A stretch of 36,108 nucleotides of DNA, from the NCBI GenBank assembly GCA_025529335.1, contig JAMYHX010000446.1, positions 1 to 36,108 of the forward strand, written 5' to 3'. The notes beneath the pieces are model-generated. The model did not search any database and was not told where the DNA came from. It was given only the letters and a program-made list of their open reading frames with translations. The position numbers and the translations under genes are program-made. Shown here piece after piece: positions 1 through 9,081 of the stretch. Numbering within the stretch: the first letter of the stretch is position 1; every line of letters begins with the position of its first letter. This DNA is from Rhizopus sp. PT2906. Taxonomy: Eukaryota; Mucoromycota; Mucoromycetes; Mucorales; Rhizopodaceae.

Positions 1-370
1 TGTTGTCAATGTACTTTTGTAGATATCGAGTCACTTGATTGATGCCAATATGAATACGGGAATAGATGTCGGGCATCACTATATTATCCAAAGGCTTTTT
101 TAGTTTCTTTTGTGTCTTGCGTTCCTTTCGATAAGCGCCAATAGGCACTAGTATCCTTTGTATATACGTTAGTTGCTAATACTTTGCAATTGTTTACTAT
201 CCATACTTTATCAAGTGATCAACTATTGTCTGTCCTAACTCGTTTGATATTTTGGGCCATTGTATCGAAAAGGGTGTACCGACAATACTCTTATAGACTG
301 GTCTCTTGGCTGTTTCCGCACGTATACTCGCAGAGACTCCACCTAATTTCTTGGCTTGTTTTTTTGACAT
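1..370 (-). CDS. POP3: RNase P/MRP subunit Pop3/Rpp38-like protein, 3' part beyond window edge
   Basis: Likely protein subunit of nuclear RNase P and RNase MRP, which mature tRNA and rRNA precursors. Exon 1 is 370..207 (ATG at 370-368) and exon 2 runs from 155 off the left edge; about 106 residues are visible. The 51 nt intron has donor GTATGG, acceptor AAAG and a CTAAC branch-site-like motif, and the join is in phase (overhang AA plus G). What is seen: a basic N-terminus, then VYKSIVGTPFSIQWP followed by a helical stretch, then after the intron ILVPIGAYRKERK and RIHIGINQVTRYLQ. The 'SPF.IQWP' and 'GIN.VT..L' blocks recall the fungal Pop3 and human Rpp38 L7Ae-like fold. The identification is from memory of the family. 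A Helitron fragment begins about 110 bp upstream of the start on the other strand. Confidence 0.66.
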
Positions 371-481
371 TAGAAACAAAGAAAAAATGTAGGGAAAAAA
401 AAAACGTGACGACGTTTATCACTCTAATATATCACTCTAATATTTATACTGGAATTACAAGAGTAAAAACGAAATCGTCCT

Positions 482-960
482 TTGCGTAGCCTCTTCTGGC
501 ATTCCTATGCCGCTGAACGAAGACAAGCTCGAAATAGCAACCTTGATCCTGAGATTATTAGGGAGCTTTCAGCTATGCTTGTTCAATGCAATCCTTTCGC
601 AAGTGTATATCGTCATGCACATGAGATATTGAGCAACCATGAAAACGATAGTAATAATGATCAAACAGAAACTAATGCACCGTACATTGTTATCAGTCCT
701 TCCATGGGAATGCGTTTGATCGAAGGAGGTGACAGGCGTTTTCAGAATTTGCCAACAATGGAAGAAGTTGCTGCAGTCATCCCTATTGAGTATAGTGACA
801 GAAGCTTCCGTGACATCGTTCTTACCTTGAGAGGCAATGACAGTCTTCGTCAAAACATTGGATTTGAGCAACACTTTCAGTGTATCAGCCAGACGCATGC
901 TGCATACGTGTGTACGAATTGCGTACTGATATTTCATTATAGAACATATGGGCGTCATTG
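482..960 (+). pseudogene. Helitron helicase-like N-terminal domain fragment
   Basis: A partial Rep/helicase ORF of a Helitron rolling-circle transposon. The reading frame from 482 carries LDPEIIRELSAMLVQCNPF, then APYIVISPSMGMRLIEGGDRR, NLPTMEEVAAVIPIEYSDR, SFRDIVLTLRG, ISQTHAAYV and FHYRTYGRHWGL. These are the ordered blocks of the Helitron helicase-like N-terminal domain just before the Rep HUH motif region. After about 957 the frame runs into unrelated residues and stops at 1057, so the HUH nuclease and Pif1-like helicase parts are missing. No upstream start or Helitron terminus (5' TC, 3' hairpin-CTRR) was recognised. It is a dead, 5'-proximal fragment between Pop3 and the Fanzor remnant. 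Confidence 0.8.
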
Positions 961-1271
961 GGGTTTGTGTTTCTTCTCTTCCCTTCTTTACTGCTACTCA
1001 TTCGATCACTGTTCCTGGTATTTAGATAATGATCATGACCATCGTATGTTATTTTAGTATCCTTATTCCATCACTTTTATAAAGAAAACTACTTTGGAGA
1101 TCATAGTAAGATGTGCAGTGTCTCAAAAGTGGAGTGCTTTTTTAATCGATAACCATTTTACTATTAAAGAAAACATGATTAATTAATAAAAACAATGCTG
1201 TCGATCGTTAATTTAACATGACAGGGTTATCCGTAGTTACTTTTCCTTTTCCCTTTTTTCTTTACTTCAAT
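961..1271. other. AT-rich spacer between two transposon remnants
   Basis: About 310 bp with no supported gene. It holds the non-homologous tail of the Helitron frame (to 1057) and A/T-rich sequence, then a T-rich run just before the first ATG of the Fanzor-like frame at 1272. No terminal repeat or target-site duplication was identified. Confidence 0.5.
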
Positions 1272-2462
1272 ATGAAGCGAAAGAAAGACGATGATCCTCC
1301 GCCTCCAAAGACAAAACGTAATAAAGTGAAAGGTGTATAAGCTATATAGTCGATATGACATTTATTAAGGGTCCATTAGCTGTCGATCGCGAGCTCCTTT
1401 CTTTGTTTGCACAAACACAAGCAAATTTATTCAAAAACACAGCTTTTGAAGCAAGAGATGATGACTTCCAAGAAACACCCTTACTTAGAAAAGGTAAAGA
1501 TAAACATCTATTAGACCCATCTGTTTTATAACTGAATGTTGTAATAGACAAGAACACCCGTACTACTTTGAAAGCTGTTAAAGAAGACGCATCTGCTCCT
1601 GGTCCCTCAAATGTTGTCATCAAGGAAAAACCATTTATGCCTACAGTCAAGCTTGGAAGAATACTATCATTTATGTGGCTACAATCTTGCTACAAGAAGA
1701 CGAAAAGAACATCAAGAGTGTCACTTAGACGAATTTAAGTATATTAGTGAATTACCTACTTTAAAAGCTGCAAACTTGACCTCATTTTTACTAGCTGCCT
1801 CTACACGTCTACAAAACTATCAAAGAATCCATAACTACTACTGTCAAGATAAATGGCATGTCGCTCTCTTACATGGTGTGTGCTTTAATAACGCTGTGTA
1901 TGGCATAGGTCTCAAAAGTTAAAGCTCAAGACTTATATCAACAAGCGAAAAGGAACTCAAGAAATTGTTAAAAGACTCTTTGACAACAGTAAAAAGTATG
2001 GCACATCAAGCACAGTTGGCGCTAAAAACCAAAACCTAAGCAAAATCAAACATGTATCTCTACCTCCTGCTGAACTTCCTTCCTCCTCTCAACGGAAGCG
2101 AATCATGGCGTTCTGAAATGGTTCTTTTTGTTCGAGTATGAAAGGAAAACGAACTGCACCTACAAAACGAATTACTGAAGAAGCTAAACGAAAATGCAAA
2201 CAATCCAACAGGGGGAACGAATTTGTTTCGGTTGACGAGCACTTGACGAGTCAGATATGTAACAAGTGCAAATCCAAACAATTAAATAACATCTCAATTA
2301 CTGGATCAAAGCGAAGAGTACACTCTGTCCTCAAGTGTGAATCTTGTGGTACGGTTTGGAATCGCGATGTGAACAGTACATTAAATATATATAATATCTG
2401 TTTACAAATCAAAACACGACAATGAAAGTCCTCCCGCCTTCAAAAGACCTTCAAAAGCTTAA
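1272..2462 (+). pseudogene. Fanzor (eukaryotic TnpB-like RNA-guided nuclease) remnant, frameshifted
   Basis: Broken ORF of the Fanzor/TnpB family. The C-terminal frame (2138-2425) has the OrfB zinc ribbon: VDEHLTSQICNKC (Cys at about 2258 and 2267), then HSVLKCESCG (Cys at about 2336 and 2345), directly followed by WNRDVNSTLNI, the RuvC-III block whose Asp codon is near 2366. The same frame is open from about 1952 except for one in-frame TGA at 2114-2116, between IMAF and NGSFCSSMKG. Upstream, MKRKKDDDPPPP starts at 1272 and MTFIKGPLAVDRELL at 1355. A credible intron (1494-1547, GTAAAG...TAG) joins LLRK to DKNTRTTLK in phase. Frame changes are needed near 1650, 1735, 1915-1950 and 2400 (the last leads to a Pro/Phe-rich tail ending at 2462). 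The jump from SSSQRKR to IMAF suggests an internal deletion that removed the first RuvC part. Non-functional as it stands; transposon origin. Confidence 0.78.
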
Positions 2463-2569
2463 CGGTGCTTCCCTGGATTCAATGCGCTGTCCATAACGGC
2501 AGTGCATTCCTTAACGTCTCGGTAAGTATAAATGAATAATACGTTATTTTTTATTCATTAGTCTTCTAG

Positions 2570-3409
2570 TTATAGGATCTTACAAAACTTTCTATGAAGC
2601 TTTTTGATGCTTCCAGTAACAGCTGCCTTTGTAGCAGCTTCGATCACTAAATCGACATTGATATTCTTCATGGCACTACATTCATAATAATCTGCACCAA
2701 TTTCCTTTGCCATTTGTCTTCCCTGTGATATTATTAAAAGTGTAAATAACATACACGTTTTAAATATTCTTCAAACCTCTTCCGTTGTGATCAATGTCTG
2801 TCCAGACGAACTTAGTCTTTGAATTTCTTGTTTATTTTCTCTAAAATCAACTTTGGTTCCAACCAACAGCTTTGGTACACTTTCACAAAAATGAGTGACT
2901 TCAGGTAACCACTATTATTTGTATAATATATCATCAGTTCCTTTTTCTCTCTCTCTCTCTTCTTTGTCCTAAAACGTCATTTGCAAAATTCATACTCTAT
3001 CCTGAACATTCTTAAAAGAATTGCGCAAGTTGATGGCGAAGCATATAAGGATAACATCTGTCTCGGGATAAGATAATGGCCTTAGACGGTCAAAATCCTC
3101 TTGTCCTGCTGTATCCCATAAGGCTAACTCCACCATTTTGCCTGAATCCAAGGCGACATTGGCTATATAATTTTCAAAGACAGTTGGAACATATTCCTAA
3201 ATAGACATTGGTTACTTTATCTTTAACCTTTTTTTTTTTCCTACTTTGGGGAATTCTTTCTTTTGATATACGACAAGTAAACTTGTCTTGCCACATCCAC
3301 CATCTCCTACAACAACCAACTTTTTCCGTGTAATCTTTTTTTTTAAAAAAAGGTTACTATGGTTACTGTTGCATATGAAAAATACAAGAAAACTTACACC
3401 GCGTGTCAT
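2570..3409 (-). CDS. Rho-family small GTPase (RhoA/Rho1 group)
   Basis: GTP-binding switch protein of the Rho family, expected to control actin and cell-wall growth at membranes. Five exons: 3409..3398, 3334..3245, 3196..2996, 2911..2777 and 2722..2570, all in phase, giving 196 aa, the usual Rho length. Seen: P-loop GDGGCGKT (residues 14-21), effector loop YVPTVFENY (36-44), WDTAGQ (61-66), TKVD in the NKxD position (120-123), ECSA near the end, and C-terminal CKIL, a CAAX box ending in Leu (geranylgeranylation is typical). Several residues before CKIL are basic. Introns are GT-AG; the fourth has a weaker GTTTGA donor, and the first exon codes only four residues. The effector loop is Rho rather than Cdc42/Rac, but I cannot choose between Rho1, Rho2 and Rho3 paralogues. 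The Fanzor remnant lies 107 bp past the stop. Confidence 0.9.
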
Positions 3410-3627
3410 CTTTAGTAACAAAAGATATATAGAAAATAAAAGAGAAAAGAAAAATATAAAAAACAAAGAAAAAAAAAAGGATGCTCGCCTGTACATTAAT
3501 AAAAAGTCCTCCACTTTCTTTGTCCTCCCTCGCCCCTTATTTGTCAAATCATTGTTTAATTTAAATATAAAGCGAGCTACCTAATGTAACGTTTGTCTGT
3601 TTTGGGCTCTTTACCAGAATAAGCAAA

Positions 3628-6487
3628 TTATTTCTTTAATGAATGATTTAAACTATGTCCACTCAAAATGGGCTCTAATTGTTCCATATCAACTGATTGA
3701 TCAGTAGACAATTGTTCCAAGGTTGAGATAATATCGCGTGTAGGTGGTTCTATAACTTATAAGTTTGACATCTTTTATACATGACTATATAACTTACTTG
3801 ATTCGCAGAGGATCGCTAGTATTCTGGTCACCAATGTCCCTGAACCCTCAGGACATTCTCTGAGAATAGATATAAGGTCGGGTGACTTCATACCTATTGA
3901 TTTCACCATGTTGACGATATGAAGACGGATGCACGACTGAACATCTTCGGATGATTCAATATAAACTGAGAATAATCTAAAAAAAAAAAAAAAATGTTAA
4001 TTAATAAAGAGAGGCACTTGATAATGATGTCATGATTGATAAACTCACTCCTTTAGTAAGCTAGGCTTCTTTGTACACAACACAAAGTAAAGCTCAGCAT
4101 GTCGAACGACTTCTTTTTCAATCGTATTAGCTTTTTCTTCTTCTTCTTCTTTTTCAGGTGCATTAGCTGCTTCGTCATCTTCTTCAGCCGCGTTATTTGT
4201 TTCGTCTACTTCCATAGCTTCAATTTTTTCTTTGGAAAGGCTCTTTAATGTTTGAAGTGCTTCAATTGAATACGTCTCCACTCTGGCATCAATATCCTCT
4301 TGTTCATCCATCATGTTCCATTTCTTAACCGCCACAATACTTGTTCGTCTCATCTTATCGTTCGGATGAACGCACAGGTCCAGTAGGACCTGGAGGGCGT
4401 CATAACGCACAGCAGGTTTATTCATCACGAGGCTACGCAAGGTTGATATAGACGTAACAAATCGTTCGGGCACCTGGTGCAGGTTCTCCTTGACTAATTC
4501 AACACATCTAGCATCCAGTGCAGGTGCGTCCAACAGGAACTTGGTCAATGTTCGATCTTTGGCATCTAAGGTTGGGATTGTCTTTTCTAGTAATTGATGA
4601 AGCCAGGTAAAATAGTCTTGCTCCTCTATTGAATACTCTTCCTTAAACCAGGCAATAGCCAATTCATTTCTGCAAACCATTATTAATATATATGTATATA
4701 CCACGTCTATTTTTTTTTGATAACACATGCCTGGAAGATGGGCTTTCTACAATGAAATTTAATAACATGTCTTTAATCTCTTTCGTCAGACTTTTATTAT
4801 TATTATGGTTAATTCCTCTTGTCACAAGCTTGGATATCAACGTGCACCAGACTTGCTTACTATTCGCGTCTTTATACGTCAGATTAGATTTGAAAGCATG
4901 CTCAGCTTTGAGCATACGCTCAAAGGTCATCTTGAGCAACTCGCGTTTTTCGGTATCGTTGAATGTATCCACCTTGGACGTGACTAGCTCATACGGCTGC
5001 ATCTTCAATGCCTGGCTGGCTCGTTCTTCTGCACTTGCCAAGACCTCAACCTTTGGTTTCTTTTCTTCCTTGATAGGCTCTATTTTAACTGATTGAGGTA
5101 GTGGCGGGACATCGACCATCTCTTCATCCGAATCGATTTCTTCCTTGACTTCTTCTCGTTTAATACGAGGATGATGAATCGTCTCTGGCTGGTCTGGAGG
5201 TGGAGGATACGGTGGTGTCGTCGATCGCACAAAGCCTGGACGTGTCACGGCCAAGGTGACACCTTCTCTAGGCAACTATATATAATGTTTAATATCCCAT
5301 ATCCAATCTTGTTTATATATGCAATACCATCGCAACACGTTCCGTCATGACTTCTAGTGGCACCGTCTGCAACACGGTCATGCAGAGATTGACAATGGCC
5401 GACACAGGTATCTGCGTGATATCGTAATTAGCAAGTATATTGGGCGCATTAGCAGGCGGTATCATTGGTGTGTACGGTTCTAACTTGGCCTTCTTTTCTA
5501 TGCGTCGTTCCTCTTCATGATGTACTTGTCTCTTTTGTCGCCTCGATTCATCGCGTCGGTTGTTTTGAAACATGGCCAAGTTGCCACCAACAGATGCAAA
5601 TCCTTGCATCAGATCGTTACGGTAAGCCGCAAGCGACTCGGTTCTTTTTTTCTTTTGGATGAGATCATGTGTATATATATGTATATATATATATTTTTAC
5701 CTGATCAAGGCAATAAAGGCAAGCTTGATTACCTTTTCAACATTTCGTAATAGAACTGGTGAATCATTTTGATCTCTCGTCTTTCTCCAAGCTGTCAGCC
5801 TTGGCATAACAACTTTTAAGAATTGATGTCGTCTTTTCACGGTCACGACAAGACAATTGATTGTCGCAGTGAGAACAGATTCTGTAGTCGAGTTGAGTTG
5901 TGTCAGCATATCTTCGAGTATGGCTTGTCCTTCCTTCTCAAGTACTTGGGTATTCAATATGCGGTGGTTAGGCCTAATTAAGCCAAGAGAAAGGTCTTTC
6001 TACAGAATATATGTAAAATAAAAGGAATCACATAAAAGAAATAGACTTACTTGAGATGATTTGGATAATAAGAGAACAATGACTTGTAAACATTTGATAG
6101 CGTGAATCTTTACACCTGTGTTGACATGATGGAGTAGTTTAAAACGAACGGTTTGAATAAACGTAAAAGTCAGTTCCCATAATTTGGATTCTGCTTCATT
6201 CTGACAACTATTGAAAGTGTTGGAAAAAAAAGAGGCATAAAGTATCAACAAACTTACACTGTCTTGAATAGAAAAGGTAAAATAATTGTAAATGCTCTAA
6301 TGGCACTTTTGAGTATTCTCAATTCTTCTTTGTACGTGTCGCTTCCGTCATCCTCTTTACTTAATCTTGCATCAATTGTGTCTATGAGTGTTTCTAAGAA
6401 CCCTCTTGTAGCATAGGATGCCGCATTCTCAGGATGAGGTAATACTTCTTGATCAAATTCGTGCAATCGGCTTACACTTTGATCCAT
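3628..6487 (-). CDS. PTA1: Symplekin/Pta1, mRNA 3'-end processing scaffold
   Basis: Scaffold of the cleavage and polyadenylation factor. Eight in-phase exons: 6487..6258, 6207..6051, 5999..5701, 5643..5328, 5275..4731, 4669..4049, 3976..3798 and 3749..3628, giving 822 aa. Seen: an N-terminal helical HEAT-repeat region beginning MDQSVSRLHEFD; a basic then Pro/acidic linker (RRDESRRQKR, TPPYPPPPDQPE); a second helical block; an acidic run (about 4120-4220); and the C-terminal symplekin domain start KELFSVYIESSEDVQS, MKSPDLISILRECPEGSG and KPPTRDIISTLEQL. The protein stops at PILSGHSLNHSLKK, earlier than I expect for that domain. Intron 5 (4670-4730) reads best as GC-AG (CAG|GCATGT); a weak GT donor (GTTATC) six bases downstream also keeps phase. 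The start at 6487 was chosen because the upstream open frame crosses a T-run. Tandem with AOX and Rho on the same strand. Confidence 0.85.
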
Positions 6488-6696
6488 TTTTTTATAAAGA
6501 GTTGTAAAGGGTCGTGAATTTTTTTTTTTTTTTTTGGTTACTCTCTTGGTTGGAAATTTAGACGAATTAAAATGGTCTATACACAAAGTCACTCAACCTC
6601 TCCAACTGTACATACACACACACAACAATGATTTGGTACAAGTATTTACAGTATTTATTAAGATAGATAAGAATTTCTAAGGAATTATATTTCTAT

Positions 6697-7672
6697 TTAA
6701 GCTGTTGAAGGCGTCGTATTGTTATGAGGTCTGTGTAGGTATTCTTCTGTCTTTATGTCTTCAAGAAAATCTTCCTTTCGTTCTGCGATACGATCAGAAA
6801 GGAAATGATTAGCGTCACGATGAACAGCTTCATCTGCACGAACAGCAAGCACAACATCTCGAATAGTAGCTTCTGGATGCAGGTTGTAATAATCTAAAGA
6901 TAAAGTTAATCATCATGTCTTTTTCGAAAGAAAAAAAAAAGAACTTACCAATTGCAATCTTGGGAGCAGGACCATTCTTGATGATGCCATTATCAATATC
7001 TTGAAGGAAATGTGTATATGAAATAACAGCTTCTTCTTCTAAATATCCACACATACGATGGGCCGTTTTAGGCGAGACGAGGTAGAGAGCAAAATATGCA
7101 TTGAAGAAGATACCCTGAGCACCTAGGACCAGTAGACGATTCCACACGCTTGGTTTGAGACACTTCATCCAGGTCATCAGATGCATACGCTCATTCTCGG
7201 CTTCATGTAACAAATGACTGATCCAGCCATGATCTTCTGTCATTCGTCTCAAAGATTTCATATGTCGAAGCATAGCTCCGACCATACCAGGAACAGCAGC
7301 GATGGTCTCGAGCATGACAGCACGCATATAGTGATCCTTGCCAAAATAGGTATCTGGTAACAATCGCAAAAACTTGACAGTATAATAAGCGCCCTTGTCG
7401 CCTAATGTCTTTGGTTCACGATGCTTGCCTTCTCCAAAATCAATGTTCTCGAGTGTTTCGGTTGTCAATCGGCTTCCTGCAATAAATTCTTCGCACATGG
7501 GCACCGGCTTTGAATCAAGGACCTCTCGGACCATGGTGATCGGCATATCTGGGTTGATGTTTAGCTTCTGATGTGTTGTCAACGTACGACATGCGGTGAG
7601 AGAAGGGAAGACAACAGTACGAGCCAAAGGTAGGGTCTTGAATAAAGAGGTTTGAGTAATAGTTCTGATCAT
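6697..7672 (-). CDS. AOX1: Mitochondrial alternative oxidase
   Basis: Ubiquinol:oxygen oxidoreductase of the inner mitochondrial membrane, bypassing complexes III and IV. Two exons, 7672..6949 and 6893..6697, joined through a 55 nt GTAAGT...TTTAG intron, give 306 aa. The N-terminus (MIRTITQTSLFKTLPLAR) is basic and Ser/Thr-rich, as expected for a mitochondrial targeting peptide. All diiron ligands are present: E122 in MLETIAAVPG, E161 and H164 in NERMHLMTW, E212 in LEEEAV, and E263 and H266 in ADEAVHRDANH. Length and motif order fit fungal AOX. The last motif is in exon 2, which confirms the splice. The stop lies about 210 bp upstream of the symplekin start. Confidence 0.96.
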
Positions 7673-7721
7673 GATATAATTGAAATGTTTTAGATTTTTT
7701 TTTCTTTGATCCTTGGTCTGC

Positions 7722-7730
7722 TTTTATATA
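7722..7730 (-). promoter_or_regulatory. TATA box of the AOX gene
   Basis: Read on the minus strand the sequence is TATATAAAA, 50 bp upstream of the AOX start codon at 7672. It is the best TATA-like match in the leader region. The assignment is inference from position. Confidence 0.5.
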
Positions 7731-8035
7731 AATATTCTTGCGTTTTTTTAGCTGTAGGAAATAATCGGAGTTTGCACCCGGCTGACTTCCTATATTTCCT
7801 ACTTCCCTTTTCGAGTCCAAATCAATTAGAGAAAAAAAAAACGATATTTTCAATAAACTTTATAAAATACACTCGTTTTATAAAATTTATAAAGAAGAGA
7901 AAAAAAAAAGAAATAATCTAGTATGAGAATGATAATCGATTAGGGCAAATGCGGAAGAATCTATGACTCATGGATTTTGTTCCGCTACAAAAGAGCAAAT
8001 CCTCAAGCGGGGTGAAAAAGCATGTTTTAGCCGAA

Positions 8036-8102
8036 ATTACGTCGTTTTTTTTTTAAGCACAAATCAAAAAAAAGCCTAGAGTCATATGCAGTGATTACGT
8101 CG
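8036..8102. promoter_or_regulatory. Two ATTACGTCG motifs upstream of AOX (CRE/bZIP-like half-sites)
   Basis: The same 9-mer ATTACGTCG occurs at 8036-8044 and 8094-8102, 58 bp apart and in the same orientation. Each holds an ACGT core like sites bound by CREB/ATF-type bZIP factors. They lie 360-430 bp upstream of the AOX start with no gene between. Whether they regulate AOX is unknown. Confidence 0.35.
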
Positions 8103-8188
8103 AATTTCAAGGAAATGCGTATCATAAAATCAGATTATATGAAAGCTTCTTTATCAATTTACTAGAAATAAAGGTTTGTAATTTTTAA

Positions 8189-8550
8189 CTATTGAAAAAC
8201 TTTTTGGTCGTTTGGTCTTGCCTTTTTATCACAAAGGCTTCCTATTGGATAAGAGGATAAATAGACATCTGTAAGTGTGCGCAGCAAGAAGCAATGGTTG
8301 TAGCTATTCGTCCTCATGATTTGTAAAAGCTTGGAGACTATCATATGTGAATGATACATCTGATAAAGTACCATCTCGATCAAATTCACAACGTGATCAG
8401 TGAACAAGGCTCTTCACGACGGTTTCTCTTGTCTGGGGTCTTAAGAAGAAAATTTGGATTGTGCTGAGCCAGTTTGTACAGGAAAAAGGCGTCCTCTGCG
8501 AGATGTCTACTGCTTAAAGTCCAATGTACTTTGCTATATCTCCATTTGAA
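8189..8550 (-). pseudogene. Unidentified degraded coding fragment
   Basis: Two overlapping minus-strand frames look like one former coding region broken by a frameshift near 8400. The upstream frame (from 8550) reads FKWRYSKVHWTLSSRHLAED then FFLYKLAQHNPNFLLKTPDK. The downstream frame reads DHVVNLIEMVLYQMYHSHM and FLLRTLTDVYLSSYPIG, ending at 8189. Composition and hydrophobic spacing look protein-like. I have an unverified impression of similarity to lineage-expanded hypothetical proteins common in mucoralean genomes. No function is proposed. Confidence 0.3.
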
Positions 8551-9081
8551 TCTTTCGGTTTGATTGGAAAATAGAGAAAGAGAGAGAGAGAAAAGCGGAT
8601 CTGCTGTCATAAAACTTGTTCCAGCGTTGATGGGTTTTTTAGCGATCAACAAGAACAATAAAGACAATTTTACTTGTTACACGACATCACATGTAGAACT
8701 GCATAAACACAAGGCATGTCTTTTTCTGACAGCAAATTGCTTTTATAAATGCAAAGATGAGCTCAAGTTTTATCATGCAGCATTTGATACTTTGATGCTG
8801 TCCATTAGATTTGATCAAAACAAAGCCATCTACTAAAAAGAGAAAGACAAGACACTCAGAGAACGCACTGCTTTTTTTTCCTCACTTACAAATCACCATC
8901 AGGGGCATGAAAGAGGGATAAACTTTCAAGTGATACCAATGCATTGACTTTTTGAGTTTAATGACCAAACAATTACCCACTCATGTTTTCACAATGACAT
9001 AAGAAAGTATGTGTATATTATTATTAGTATTTGTAAGTTGTATTTATTACTTGAGAGAGAGAGAGAGAGGAAGGCTTGTTT
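8551..9081. repeat. AOX-ECM33 spacer with two (GA)n tracts
   Basis: No gene is supported here. Two short dinucleotide runs occur, one near 8576-8591 and one at 9053-9069. The second ends 12 bp before the ECM33-like stop codon, so it probably lies in that gene's 3' untranslated region. Confidence 0.6.

Noticed and set aside
1342..1650. Minus-strand ORF opposite the Fanzor N-terminal region
   Set aside because: The plus frame joins across an intron into a recognisable continuation; the minus frame has no motif.
3288..3584. Plus-strand ORF over the Rho 5' exons
   Set aside because: Driven by A/T homopolymers and antisense to a GTPase with intact P-loop; low-complexity sequence.
4692..5096. 134-codon plus ORF antisense to symplekin exon 5
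   Set aside because: Opposite to a well-supported exon with matching splice phases.
8564..8836. Plus-strand 90-codon ORF between AOX and ECM33
   Set aside because: Begins in a GA repeat, has no motif, and overlaps more protein-like minus-strand debris.
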